Positions 13,822-28,000 of a DNA stretch of 37,568 nt are shown one piece after another (position 1 is the stretch's first letter; each line of letters opens with the position of its first letter). Made by a program: the position numbers and the translations under genes. The stretch comes from Elusimicrobiota bacterium (GTDB lineage Bacteria > Elusimicrobiota > UBA5214 > JBBAAG01): assembly GCA_041658405.1 (NCBI GenBank), contig JBBAAG010000024.1:1-37568 (forward strand), given 5' to 3'. Under the pieces are notes generated by a model that was not told where the DNA came from, searched no databases, and saw only the letters and a list, made by a program, of their open reading frames with translations.

Positions 13822-16062
13822 ATGAGATTAGCTTTAGTGTTCAACCCGTTTAAGTATAAGGTTCATGAAGAAAACCTGAGGGTAGTCCAGAAGTACTTCG
13901 GGATGTTTCCTCCGTTATCTATTTCCTGGGTTGCTGCTATTGCCCGTACTGCAGGGCATGAGGTTACCATCATCGACGCAAGGACGTTGAGGTTGTCAAT
14001 GCAGGACGTTGCTGCGCAGTTAAAACAGTTTAAGCCTGATGTTATCGGTGCAATGATGACAACGTATATGTTCCCCGAGACACTGGAATGGTTGAAGTAT
14101 TTACACGGGGAACTCCATACTGCCGGGATTAAAACTAAAGTGCTGGTGGGAGGGTATAACCTGCGTGTTTACCCCAAAGAATCGTTAAGCCACCCGGAAA
14201 TCGATTTTGGTTGTGTGGAACACGCGCAGTATACCGTCCCATCGTTATTCGAACATCTGGAACAAGGGAAGAGTGATCTTTCTGCCGTACCGGGCTTAGT
14301 GTGGAAACGCGGGGCTGAGATTGTTATTAACCCGCATCCGCAAAAGGTTGAATTTGACAAGTTTCCATCACCCGCACGGGATCTTTTACCTAACGATTTA
14401 TACGCGGAATTTCCGACCCAACACAAGAATTTTACTGTTATGATAACCTCCCTGGGATGCCCGTATACCTGCGAGTTCTGTGAAGCAGGCGGGTATGCTT
14501 ATAACCCGCGCCGGCCGGAGACCGTGGTTGCTGAGATGAAGGAATGCGTTGAAAAATACGGTATCCGCGAGATTGATATTTTTGATTACGAATTCACGGC
14601 AATGCGTTCACGGGTGAAGGAAATATGCGAGCTCATGATTAAGAATAAGCTTGATATCCAGTGGGCTTGCCGGTCAAGGATTGATACCGTAGACAGTGAA
14701 CTCCTGAAACTTATGCACGATGCCGGATGCCGGAGGGTATACTGGGGGATTGAGCATTCTTCACAGGCGGTACTTGATAGTTTAAACAAAGGTATTACCG
14801 TTGAGCAAATACGTGAAACTGTGAAACAGTCTAAACAGGTTGGGATGCAGAACCTCGGGTTTTTCTTAGTTGGCGTACCGGAAGAAACTAAGAAAACTGT
14901 TGCCGGGAATGTTAGGTTTGCGAAAGAACTCGGGCTTGATTTTGTGCAGTTTTCCAAGCTCCTGGCAAAACCGTTGACTCCGATGTGGAAACAGGTGGTG
15001 AAGGATACCGGTAAGGATTATTGGCAGGATTGGATTCTCGGGAAAGAAACTGACCGTGAACTCCCGCGGCCGTGGTTGAAATATATCAAAAACTCGGATG
15101 TTGATAAACTCGCGAAATGGGCGTATGTGAAGTATCATTCACGGATAGGGTTCTTGATAAGTCACACGTTTAAATGTAAGTCACTGGGTGAGTTTATCCG
15201 CAAATTCTTTGCTTATCTTGAGATGTTATTCACTCAGGAAGATGTTGCGAGGCCGGCAGAACGTTTTGTCGCGTACTCCGGGAACCTTATCAAAGTTTTA
15301 CTTCGCAGGGGTGATTACCGGAAAAAGAATAAAACTGTGCAGGTATTCGCTATGATAGCTTTAAACATATTCGCGTTGCAGTTCGGCGGGTTAAGCTTAT
15401 ATGCTCTCGACGGGAAAGGTAAGTCCGCAGCTGTGCAGTTGAAGGATAAACAAGCTTCCCGCAGGATGGATGCTGTGGTTGAATTAAAGAAATATAAAGG
15501 CGATAAAGACGCTGTCAATGGTATAGTTAACCTCATCAAAACTGAACAAAATATTGAGGTAAAAATTGCTGCTATTACAGTACTCGGGGATATCGGGGAT
15601 AGTTCTGCGGTGAGTACGTTGCAAGCTGTCGCGGCGGATACTTCCACCATGGTAGGTGTAGCTGCGCAGGAAGCGCTTATAACACTTGGAGACCCGCAGG
15701 CAGTAACGTATTTCGCGGGTGTAGCGAATGATAGTACCGCATCGCTGAGTGACAGGATGTACTCTGTCCGTAACCTCGAGAAAGTGAAGAGTGTAAATGC
15801 AGTGAATGCATTAAGGCCGTTATTGTCGTCGGAAGATGCACAGTTAAAACTTCGTGCGATAGTAGCAATCGGAAATATCGGGTTGCCGGAGTCAATATCT
15901 GCGTTGCAGGCGGTAATTAATGATAAAGATCGTGAGGTCCGGTTGGCTGTATGTAACGGATTGTTTTTAATGGGTACTTCAGAAGCGTTAAGTGCTGTTA
16001 GTATTATGAAAAATGATGTTGATGAAGAAATCAGGAATAGGGTGGTAAGAAGGTTGAGATAA
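13822..16062 (+). CDS. Radical SAM protein with B12-binding-like domain, internal membrane segment and HEAT tail
   Basis: A 746-residue fusion. Residues about 1-170 look like a cobalamin-binding Rossmann domain (PPLSISWVAAIARTAGHEV, VLVGGYN), without a classical DxHxxG. The radical SAM core follows, with C213-x3-C217-x2-C220 (GCPYTCEFC) for the 4Fe-4S cluster and a later YWGIEHSSQ strand. Residues about 501-535 read KKNK, then a long hydrophobic run ending SLYA, like an internal signal anchor. Residues about 540-746 are HEAT-type repeats (AAITVLGDIGDSSAVSTLQ, RAIVAIGNIGLPESISALQ). The basic KKNK before the membrane run predicts a cytoplasmic enzyme and an exported HEAT tail. ATG 13822 has AAAAGGA upstream. 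The stop TAA is followed at once by the giant gene's ATG, so coupling is likely. The substrate is unknown. Confidence 0.85.
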   Translation: MRLALVFNPFKYKVHEENLRVVQKYFGMFPPLSISWVAAIARTAGHEVTIIDARTLRLSMQDVAAQLKQFKPDVIGAMMTTYMFPETLEWLKYLHGELHTAGIKTKVLVGGYNLRVYPKESLSHPEIDFGCVEHAQYTVPSLFEHLEQGKSDLSAVPGLVWKRGAEIVINPHPQKVEFDKFPSPARDLLPNDLYAEFPTQHKNFTVMITSLGCPYTCEFCEAGGYAYNPRRPETVVAEMKECVEKYGIREIDIFDYEFTAMRSRVKEICELMIKNKLDIQWACRSRIDTVDSELLKLMHDAGCRRVYWGIEHSSQAVLDSLNKGITVEQIRETVKQSKQVGMQNLGFFLVGVPEETKKTVAGNVRFAKELGLDFVQFSKLLAKPLTPMWKQVVKDTGKDYWQDWILGKETDRELPRPWLKYIKNSDVDKLAKWAYVKYHSRIGFLISHTFKCKSLGEFIRKFFAYLEMLFTQEDVARPAERFVAYSGNLIKVLLRRGDYRKKNKTVQVFAMIALNIFALQFGGLSLYALDGKGKSAAVQLKDKQASRRMDAVVELKKYKGDKDAVNGIVNLIKTEQNIEVKIAAITVLGDIGDSSAVSTLQAVAADTSTMVGVAAQEALITLGDPQAVTYFAGVANDSTASLSDRMYSVRNLEKVKSVNAVNALRPLLSSEDAQLKLRAIVAIGNIGLPESISALQAVINDKDREVRLAVCNGLFLMGTSEALSAVSIMKNDVDEEIRNRVVRRLR

Positions 16063-19000
16063 ATGGATAGAAAACGTGCAGTTTTCAGTTTAATATGCAT
16101 GTTTTTAGTTCTCGTACTGTTGCCGCAAAATAGTTACGCTGAAACTAAGATGTATCCAAGTGCTACAAGTGCATCGGACGCGCCTACCTCGCCCAATACA
16201 CCGGATACAAGCCGAGGGGCGAGTTGGAGCGCATGGGGTACGCCGTATACCATAAAAAAGATGGTAACAACCGACCCGGGCGTGTCTAGCCCACAAATAG
16301 CTGTGCATAATCAAACAACATCCGGTGATTTGTTTTATAGAGGGTCGGATATTTTTGTATCTGAACCATTGAAAGCGCAGATGCTAAGCAGTGGTACTGT
16401 ATGGGAATTTGCAGTGAAGGCTGGATGCGATAATGCAGATAATACAGATGACAACTATGTACGTGTTGCTCTGTATGTATGGCGCGGTGGTGTAAAAGCG
16501 CTTGATATTATTCCCGCTACTACACATGGGACAGGGTTTGGTAACGCTGCATCGACGGCAACTTATACTTTTAATAATGTTTGGGGAAGTTCTACTACTT
16601 TACAGGATAATGATACTATTGTTTTCGAAGTAGAGTATTATAGCGTAGCTGATACGCAGTTTAATAAAAATTATAATACCTTTTACAATATTACCGGTGT
16701 GTATGTAAGAAAATCAGACCAAAACCTGGATTTTTTCACGTCACCAAATATTACCAGTATAGTTCCGACGACGTTGGGGCAGGGGTGTGTAAATGAACTT
16801 ATGGGAATTAAAGGGTCTGACTTACAGAGCGATGATGTTATTGAAATCTATCGTGATGGTGTTAAACTTACGGAAGTAAATATTTATTCTACTCAGATGT
16901 GGGTTGATAGTATTACTTGCAGGATAGATATTCCTTATACAGTTCCCGTTGCTCCAAATACGGTTTTGAGATGCAGCAGGCTTGCAAACTCAACTCTAAA
17001 CGACGAAGAACCGTTCACTATTAGTTCTTATCCTGTTACAGGTATAACCCTACCCACTGCAAGTCAAATTTATAAAAGCCTGCCAACAGTTTCAGGTACT
17101 GCTGACCCAAAGGGAGGGTCAACTAGTTTTGTCTGGGTGAGAGTGATGAAAACCTTGGCTGGTGATGATGAGTACTGGATAGGATCTGGATGGACTACCA
17201 GCCCGTCAGGAGATAATGAATGGTTAGCAGTAACCCCCGCGGATATTTGGAATTACGGGTCAACAGGTGTGGGGTTTGACTCAGCAAATAGTTTGTATAA
17301 CATTACCGGCAAAACTAAGAATAGTTATGGTGGTATCGAAAATATTGGTTCCGGGGTTAGTTTCCGGTACGACGCTGATCCGCCTACTACTAATATTTCA
17401 ATTCCTCAAAACAACTTATTCTCAGGTCAAACGTTTACTTATACCGGAACTTCAGTTGATAACTCGTATTCCTACGGTTTTGGTATCAGCAGCGTACAGA
17501 TAAAAGTGCAGGATCAAATTAGTTATGATTACTGGCAACAAGGTACTGGTTGGGTAGGGTCTGAACTGTATGCCTGGAATGTCTGTACAGATACTGGTCC
17601 GTGGTCGTATACCATCCCTGCGAGTTCGTGGACAGTTGGAAGGTATTATACTATAAATATCCGTGCAGTTGATATAGCTGAGAACATATCTGCTTTATAC
17701 TCTACTTCCACGTATGTATATGATACATATTATTATTCAGATCCTACAGAATACCCGAACTCACGGATTACCGCACCCGCTGATGGCGCGTATCGCGGTG
17801 TGACTTGGTTAAAGGATACAGGTATCCAGGGTACGGCAAGTGATAACCTTTACGGCGGGATAGATTTTACCAACGGCGGGGTAAAGTATGCTATCAAATG
17901 TAAAGGCGGTACCTATAACGATAAATGGTGGGCTGTAGATAACTGGCAGACAGATCAGTATTGGAATAGTATACCGGGGACTGAAATCCATGAATCCGGT
18001 AGTGCGAATGCAGTAGGGAAGTATTATAACGCTACCTGGGCAGCGAAAATTGCGTCGGCGTTGGATTCCAACCTATGGCCGGATAATATTTCATTTGATT
18101 TTATTTCTAAAGCACGGGATATTGTTAGTACGTCCTACAGCGGGCCGAATTATGAAATTGTTTTTAATACAATCTCATTTACGCTTGACCGCGGGGTCGC
18201 ATCATCTACTATCACTTATCCTGATGTTAATGTAAGTATATATGTTCCAGCGCAGCCGTTGAAGTTCGAAGGTATTATGGAAGATACGTTGTCGGGAATA
18301 GCAACTTCCGGTGGGGTTAAGGTAGTATTCCAGCGCTTATCCGATGGTGCGTATTACAACTCTACCAACGGCTGGGGTGCATGGAGTGAAGCGTTACGTT
18401 GGAATAATGCGCAATATGATATTACGTACGGGACTTGGACATTCCAGTACAACTACACTACCCACGGGAATTTAACGTCAGGTGATTACAATATTGTGTG
18501 TAAAGCAAAGGATAACGCAGAGAATGAACAGTTCGTGTTTACCTTAGATATTGCGTCAATTACAGTGACTGTAGACGCTACTGCACCGAATACTATGGTA
18601 ACCCTTCCTCCGTCAGATGATTTGTATTTTAAGGATATTGGAACAATTTCCGGTACCGCGTATGATGCAGCTCCGGATAAGGTGTATGTACAGATAAAAG
18701 ATTTAGCGTATTCAACTACCTACTGGAGCGGGCATCTGAACCAATGGGGAGATTATCCTTCCTCTACATGGACGACTGCAGGAACCTGGACTCCATGGAC
18801 CATACCAAATGTTACCTTTACCGCAGGGCATAGGTATATGGTTAAGTGTTACGCTATTGATAAACAAAATAATAGTGAGACAGAAGCTTTGGGGGATACA
18901 AAATATTTCTATTACGACAACAGTACCCCGGCGTCGTTGGTTACTTTACCCGTGAATGGTAATACATATATATCCTTGCCTTCAATCTCCGGTACAACTA

Positions 19001-22000
19001 ATGATGATGATACGTCAGGTACAACGTATGATGCCGGGATTAATAAGGTTTATGTTCAAATAACAAAAGGCGGGGATACGCAGTCGTGGAATAATACTAC
19101 ACAAGAATGGGTTTCCGGGTTGACCACATGGAACGACGCACTCGCGGTCTCCGGTGGGTGGCTAGAATGGAAATTCACGGTTAACGGTAGCCCGTTTGAG
19201 ACTGGGTTTACGTACCGTATTCGCAGCCGTGCAAAAGATAATGCGATTGATGCGTTAACTCAGACCGCGGGGAATGGAAATAAGGAGTTCGACCCTAACC
19301 CTACTCAGGGAGAAGCGCCGTATACAAGTTTTATATTTGACCCCACACCACCGACATCGTTAATTCTGTATCCTACCGCCGGGGATACGCGTATAAAAAT
19401 TAATTCTGCTCTTAATACCATCAGCGGTACTATAAAAGATACCGATGGAATGGTGCGTACCAGCGGAGGGGTGTATCTAAACATCTGGCGTGTAGGTGAA
19501 ACTTATGCATGGAATGGTACTACATGGGAAGATAAAATTACTCAAACCGCAGCAGAAGATACTTGGGTAGTATTGGAAGGTTTTACCGGGAATAATAATT
19601 ATACACCCTGGACAGATTCAGCAACGTGGAATGTCACAATGGCAAACACAGACTTTACCGATGGGAAACAGTATCGCGTGCGCGTTAAGGCGTATGATAA
19701 AGCAGGGAATTATGATGTTGTGTGGTCCACCCGCACGTTCTACTGCGACCGTTCTGCTCCTACGTCAAGGGTTACTGTACCGCTAGATGGTGCTTATAAG
19801 AATACGGCAATAGTAACGATTTCAGGTACCTGTAGCGGGACACAGAATGAAGATGTTCCTGCGAGTGTTGACAATATGAAACTAAAACTTTACTTCAAAG
19901 TAGGTGAAACTACCTGGTGGTGGACACACACAGGCTATCCCGGTGGTAGTTGGGTTGAGGATACCGAACCTGACTGGCGGTCTGTGCAGAGTATGGATGG
20001 CGGTGTGACTGAACAAGTGTGGTATTATAGTAATACTTCATTATCATGGACTGACTCTACTACATATTATGTAACAATAAAGTGCGTAGATAAGGCTGCA
20101 AATGAACAAACCCCGCAGTTGTCATCGTTCTGGTATGACGTTTCAAAACCAACGGTGGCGGTTACAATGCCAAATCAAAGCGTGATGTCTACCCTCTCCA
20201 CTATTTCAGGGACGAGTTGGGACCAAACTGCAGGGTTTAATACAGATGATACCGTGCAGATACGTATCCAGGCGTTGTACCAGGGCGCAACGTACTGGGA
20301 TTGTGCAACACAAACATGGGTTGAAAGTTTACCGGAGACATGGAATCTTGCGGATAGTTATACGGGTAATCAGTGGAATAAAGTCTGGCAGTTATACAAT
20401 AACTTACCCGCAGAATGGACTCCTGATGTTAATTATCAAATCAATGTTCGTGCGACGGATAAGGCTGGGAATGTAACCGTAAAATACGCAACGTCAACTT
20501 TTAAAATTGACCCTACTGCGCCAACGACATTGATACAAAAACCCGGTACCAACGGTAAAATGTTGAATTACGAGTGGGCAACACAAACTATCGCCACGAT
20601 TTCGGGTACTGCAAAGGATACCACCAGTCAGCTTTCTCGCGTGGAAATTAGAATTAAGGATTTAACCTATTCCAACACTTATTGGTGGACAACCTACTGG
20701 GCGGAAGGCTCATCGTGGAGTATTACTTCCGGAGGTACAGGCGGGACACCTGGGACATCGGTTAATTGGTACTACAATATGCCGATAGCAAGCCTTACCA
20801 GCGGGAAAAAGTATACGGTTGAAGCACGGGCAGTTGATTTTCCTGGCAATACCGATGTTACACAAGTCAGCGGGACTGATATGATGGAAAATATATTGAC
20901 TGATTTCACAAATCCTGTTTCTACGGTAAACGTTCCAAGTCAGAACGCTGTTACAAAGTCCGGTTTTGTTACCATAAGCGGAACATGCACTGATCCTTTG
21001 GGTGCCGGTGCGAATAAAGCCGATATCAATCGTGTGGAGTTAAGGTTAAAGAAAGCGTCTCCTCCGCCGGTAGAGTATTGGGATGGGGATTCATGGGAAA
21101 CAAGCGAACCTGCGGATTATACTGATATTCCCGGGGGTAATTTTGAAGACCTTGGCAGCGGTGTACTGAAATGGTGGTATACGTTCTCAGGGGTATGGAC
21201 AGATAATGCGAGATATGAAGTTGTCGCGCGGGCTATTGATGATACGGTGGTTGGAGCGGAAACTGCGTTGTCGGGTAATGTAGAATGGTCGTACGGCGCG
21301 CCGCCTAACGTACGGACGTTTTATTATGACCAGACCCCTCCGCAGTCGTGGGTGAGTAATGTTACCGATTTGTCATATAAGAAAACGTTGGATACAATTT
21401 CTGGTACTACAAGCGATCAGTCAAGTTCATATTCTATCGTTGAAGTAACTTATGTTGTAGTGAATGTTGTACGGTTGGAACCTACACCGATGAAGACCTG
21501 GACTGGTGGTGCATGGACTGACGGTGATTTACAAACCAATGCCTACTGGCGAGGGGCTAGTTTTGTGGGATACTCAAGCGGTACGTGGACATATCCGTCA
21601 GGCGGAGATACTAAGCCCGGGTGGGAACACGGTGCAAAATATCGTGTAGTATCAAAAGCGTGGGATAAAGCGCAAAATTATGAAGTTAATTTAAACACTG
21701 TCACGTTTTACTATGACGAATACCAAAGCGGCCCGCCGGAAAACCCGGGGTCTGATATAACAAGTCCATCAAGTGATTATCATATAAATGATTGGACAAA
21801 AATTATGTCTTCGTCCGGTACTTCGGTAGATAACGATACCGGTAAGTTGTATAAAGTAAAAGTGTTATTCCGCAGGTTCACTGATAGCGCAACGAGTTAT
21901 TGGACGAATACGTGGAATGATATCGCGAGTGTACCAAGCGCGGTTACCTGGCCGGAAGCTGCGGCAGTAGATGGTGCGTTTAATTCACAGTCAGAAAATT

Positions 22001-25000
22001 GGTATTTCAACGGCCCGCAGTCCGAAGCGAACTGGGTGCCCAATATTATTTATTGTATAAACACTGAAGCGTGGGATGATACACAACGGAATAATGAAGG
22101 TTCCGGAAATTATGAAGTAAGCCGTACCACGCATTGGTATGTGTTCGATACTGCAATACCGACGGGGACTATTACATCTCCAACATCGCCATGGTATATC
22201 GCTAACACCGGGAAAATTGAAGGCACCTGCGCGGATTCTGCACCCGGGATTGTACAGAAAGTTATGCTGCGGTTGAAGCGCACAAATGATAGTCATTACT
22301 GGGACTGGGACGTGAACAGCGGTTCATGGACAACCACCGGCGCGCCGGAAGTGTGGAACGAAATATCGTGGACCGCAGCGGTAACATCCGGAACACTGAG
22401 TACAAACGCAACCTGGTGGCAGTTCGGGTCGCAGCCATGGGAAAATAATAAGTCATATCAGGTAGATATTCGGGTATACGATAAAGCTACTAATATGTTC
22501 TCAAATTCTGCGGTTTATACCACTACAATAACGTTTAGTGCAGATTTTGAGAATCCATCGTCTACAATAACACTTCCGAATGAAGGGATTACTTCTAATA
22601 GTTTGCCTACAATCTCGGGTACATGCAGTGACGTAAGCCCGGGACAAATTGCGGGTGTAAAGTTGCAGATAAAGTATACCGGCAACTCATTTGGTGATGC
22701 AGCAGTTGCGCCGGGGTATTGGAACGGTACTGACTGGCAGAATGATGAGTATTGGCTGCCTGTAACTTCTATAACACTGGTATTGCCGGACAGAACTACA
22801 TGGTATTATGACAACGGCGGGGCAGGGTGTAATTCTATTTGGGCGGTAAAAGGTAATGCCAAATGTTTTGATATCCGCGCATATGCAGTTGATGCTGCGA
22901 GTAATACTAGTTCGTACCCGTCTGACGGTGTGGACTTCAAGTATGAAACTCCTCCACCGATTACACGGGTAACACTACCGCAGTACCAGGATCCATATTA
23001 TCACACAAATGTGGATATAAACTCTATCGAAGGTACGGCAAATAGTTATACCACCCTTACTGATGTGTGTGTGCAGGTAACTAGTACTGCATATAACTGG
23101 TGCGGGACGTCGTTTAGTGCTACCTCAAGCCAGTATGTATGGTTAGGTACAGCTACCTACACTGCAGCAAATCCGAATTTATGGACTTTTGACTCAAGTG
23201 GAATCAGTTGGGTGCATAATACTTCCTATACGGTAATCTCCCGCGGGTTCGGGCCGTATGGGTATGAGGCAACTCCGCAAACTAATATTTTTATGTATGA
23301 CGATCCCGCAACGGGTAAACCTGACTCATGGCTGGTGACACCTGCTGCAAATACGCCGTATTATAAAGAGCTCGCAACAATTACCGGAACTGCAGCTGAT
23401 GCTAATAACCTTGGTAAACTGTATTCCTTAAAAGTAGCAATCCAGCGGACATCAGATAATAATTATTGGATAATAACAAGTTCATCATGGTTATTGAATA
23501 ACGATCCGCCGGATAGCGAGGCTGTGTTCAATACAGCGACGCTTGCGGAACAGGGCGTTTCGTATAACTGGCAGGTTATTCTAACCTCCGTACCGTTTGT
23601 AGATGGTACACAGTACAGGGTATGGTCAAAAGTTACGGATCAAGCTGGGAATGCTCAGAACGGATACATTGCAGCACAGAATAAGCGTGATTTTATTTTT
23701 GATACTTCATCGCCAACTGCAAAAATTATAGTTCCAGTACACGGTAGTACAATCACTGCGTTAACCACAATTACAGGTACTGCATGGGACAACCTGGGAA
23801 CCGGAGTATTGAGAGGTACGTTATACGAAAAAGTTAAGATACAGATTAAGGAAAATATTGCTACACCGAATTATTGGAAAGGTTCATCGTTTGGTTTAGG
23901 TGCAACTTGGGTAACTGGTACTGTTGAGGTGCCGAATATATCATATTCTTCATGGACTTTGGTATTTGACCAGACAAAACTTACGCATAACAGGTCGTAC
24001 ACAATACTGGTTTCCGCATTTGATAACGCCCTACCCGGCGGGAATACGCAGTACATTTATGTAGCAGGCGATTCGTCGGTAACGTTTAAATGGGATAACG
24101 AGGCGCCGGTTGTTACAATCACATATCCGCCCGGGTCGGGGAGCAGGTATAATTTGTTGAGTATGACTTATGAAGGTACCGCAACTGATGTTCCCGCGGG
24201 TGTAGTGTATCCCGATGGTGTAAGGATAAGGCTCAAACGGTTTGTAAACGAGACAACGAGTTACTGGAATGGCAGTGGGTGGCAGGGTACCGAACCTGGA
24301 AGTTTACCTGAAGCGACCTACGATCCTGATACTAGCAATTGGCAGATGGTAGTTAACGACCTGCCGTCGGATCAGTGGTACAATATTTCGGCGAAAGGTA
24401 TCGATAATGCAGGGAAAGAAGGGACACTTGGTGCTGGGTATGATTTTATGGTGGATACCACTCCGCCAGTATCTCTGGTACAGTTCCCTGTACAAAATAA
24501 ATTTTATAAATCTGTAACGTTAGATACAGTATCGGGTACTGCTAATGGGGCACTTGCTGGGTTGTCAAAAGTGGAAGTAAAGGTTAGCAGCTGGAACGTA
24601 GCAACTTCTGAGTGGCTGACGGTAATTAATTGGCATGACGCAGATGGCGGAACCGGTGCGGGGAATGTTGTGTGGTCCAGCACATGGCAGCCTACCGGCG
24701 GGTGGAAAAATGATGTTAAGTATGCTGTGGAATCACGGGCAACTGATCTCGCAGGGAATACACAGGTCGTTGTGTCATCAAACATTTGTATTGTGGATAA
24801 CACAACTCCTTCTTTAACACAGAATGTTCCTGTTGCATCGTCAAACTGGAATATCTTAGGTATTACTTCGGGTACGGCTACAGATTCCGGGTCGTGGGGA
24901 CAGTATATTGATTCTGTTACCGTAGCTATTGAACGGTTGTCCGATAATCAGTATTGGAACGGGTCAAACGCGTTTAATTCTGAATCTGCGGTTTATTCAA

Positions 25001-28000
25001 CAGCGACTTTGACATTACCTAAATGGGAATACGACGATTTTTATGGGTATATGACAGGTAATATTAACTACAAGTTTTATTACCGTATATATGACGCTGC
25101 GGGAAATAGTAATGTTGGATCAGAAACCAGTGTTACTGTAACTAAAGATACAACCACTCCTTCTTGTACTATATTATACCCTGTTAATGGGAATAAATAT
25201 CAGTCTGTATTAACTATCAGCGGGACAGCAGTGGATTACGATTCTAATGGTTCACGTACGGATAAGGTGTGGATACGGGTAATAGATATTGCGGGTAACC
25301 TGGAGTGGAACCCAAATAAGTCGCCTTCCGCAGGATGGGATTCTTTGCAGACAGATGCATCGTTGGGATATATAAAAGCAACATTAGTTATAGGTGATGC
25401 TGATTGGAATGCGGGAGCGAATGAGTGGCGGTTGCCGTATTCATGGAGTGCCGCGGACGTTACGTGGTCTGATAATAAGTTGTATTCAATTGAAGTAAAA
25501 ACGCGTGACCGTGCATTGAAAACTTCAGATGTTACATACACAGGTAACTGGCAGACAGTAGCAACGACAATCGCGTCGTTTACCATAGACCAAACTACGC
25601 CAACTCTGGGGATAGAACTTCCCGCATATGCTGCCGGTATAAACTCGTATAGTTCATTACCTACGATTACCGGTACGTCAAACGATTCTAATGCTAATGC
25701 GTCAGGTGTTAACAATGTAAAAGTTGTTGTTCGTGACCTAGGGACACAGTTGTACTGGAAAGGGACATATTCTCCGACCTATGATAATAATTGGCAGGAT
25801 GCAATAGAACGTGTTTCAGTATTAGGGACAGTAACGTGGTCTACTGCTACGGCAGCGTTTACAAGTAATAGGAAATACAAAATCTGGGCGGAAGTTCATG
25901 ATAATGCCGGGAATGATCTGGAGTATGATATTCCTACAGTTGGCGGGTATGAGTTTAGGTTTGATAATACCGAACCAACATCCAGAATGACATTGCCTGC
26001 GAGTTTATCGTCTGTCGGGCCGAATAGTTCTTTAACAGCTATCACAGGTACAGCAGTGGATGGTTCTGACTGGAACAGCGGGTATGAAAGTGCAGGGGTT
26101 GGGTTTATCAAGATTAAAGTCAGGAGGTCAAACGATAACTGGGCAACCTGGACTTTCTGGCAGGGCGGCGGGTCATGGTCGTCACCTTCAAAGTCGGATT
26201 ATACGGATGATCCGGGATTCACTATAAACGTTACCGGATTCAGTACATCAGGGGATGTTTTGTATAGGCGTTATGTATGGAATCTTACCCCGAACTTCCC
26301 GGTGGAAGATAATTATCAGTACGAAGTTCAAACCCGTGCAACGGATCTTACAAGTCCTGTAAAAACAGAATCTGCTGTTTACGGGTCAACATTTACATAC
26401 GATAGTACCACACCAACATCGAGAGTAACAAAACCGCCAATCAGCGGATCGGCATACGATCGAAATATCGCAACTATTTCCGGTACTGCTGAGGATTTGA
26501 ACACCATGGCAAGCGATGTTAGTACTGTTTATATTTCAATTGCGCGTTTGTCCGGTGCAACGACTGTATGGTGGGGTGGGTGGGTTAATAATAATTTTAA
26601 TGATGGGTACAGCCAAACCTGGGCAACTGCAACAATCGTTGATACGTATACCTCTTCCGTTACATGGAAAGCTATACCCGGGTCCGCATTATGGGAAGAT
26701 ACAACGTCATACTGGGTAATCTCAAGAGCTAAGGATAATGCGGCTAACTACGAAACCGGGTGGACATCCACAACTTTTATTTGTGATATAACCCCGCCGA
26801 ATGCTGAAATTGAGTATCCAACTAATGATACTGTTTATGATATCGCGTACTTAACGAGTATTTCAGGGACAGCGAGTGATGTGTCTCCCGGGCAAGTTAA
26901 TAATGTAAAAATATCTATCAAATGTATTGATGCTACAGCTAGTATTGTTGATAAGTTCTGGAATGGTTTATCTGGTCAGTCTGGATCATGGATTGCAGAT
27001 CCGGGTTCTACAGGTGTGTGGGTTAATATCGGGAATATTACGTGGAACTACAATACCACAGCGGTCTCCTGGGAGAGCGATGCGGATGGGGTTAAGTATA
27101 GAGTTGAAATATTGCCGTATGACAGCGCGTATAACGTAGACCAGTCTACCGCTGCAATAGAATTTTGGGCTCAGTCACCGTTGCCGGTAACCTCTGTAAC
27201 AATGCCGGGGACTGAGAATGATAAGTATTATAAGTTTGCGACTACCATAACATTCGAAGGTGCGGCTAATGATTATACTAAGTCGGATAATCCAATAAAA
27301 CCGGGTGTTGCTGTGGAAGTAAGGATAAGTTCGGAACCCGGGTATACTACTTACTGGAGTACACCTGCAATGAGTTGGGGTGCTGCGTATTGGAACCAAA
27401 CAACATTCAGCGATGGAGCAAATTATTGGTCAATCCCAGTGTCATCCGATGCGTGGGTGGATAATATACGGTATTTAGTACAGTCAAAAGGGTACGGCCC
27501 GGCTGGTTCAGAGACACCGGGGAGCAGGTATTTCTATATTGACCGTACAGCACCGTTAAGCCATATTGTAGTACCCTCTACCGGTAGTTTTGCTAGGGTT
27601 GTGTATACAATCACTGGAACTGCGATTGATACGACACCCGGGAAAGTTGATAGCGTACAATTATCTATCCGCCGTGGGTCGGATTGGTATTACTCAGGTG
27701 CTGCGTGGGCACAGGGTGCGGAACAATGGTTGACCGCATCAGCTGTTGATGGGACATTTGATACCACAAGTGACCCATGGACTTATACTGTTACATATCC
27801 AACAGAATGCTGGGCAACAGAAGGTACTTATTATATTCGCAGCCGGGCAAAAGATAAGTCTGTACCGTCTGGGAATACACAGGATCCTGCATCAGAGATA
27901 AGTTTTGTGATTGATCGTAGTTCACCGACAACGGGATTGATTTATCCTTCAGCATATTTGGTAAGCACTTTGTCGTCTATTAGCGGTACAGTTAATGATA

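Noticed and set aside
15315..16100. A 261-codon open frame on the minus strand opposite the radical SAM/HEAT gene
   Set aside because: It is antisense to a well-supported gene, has Ser/Thr/Ala-biased low-complexity content typical of a shadow frame, and has no recognisable domain or start signal.
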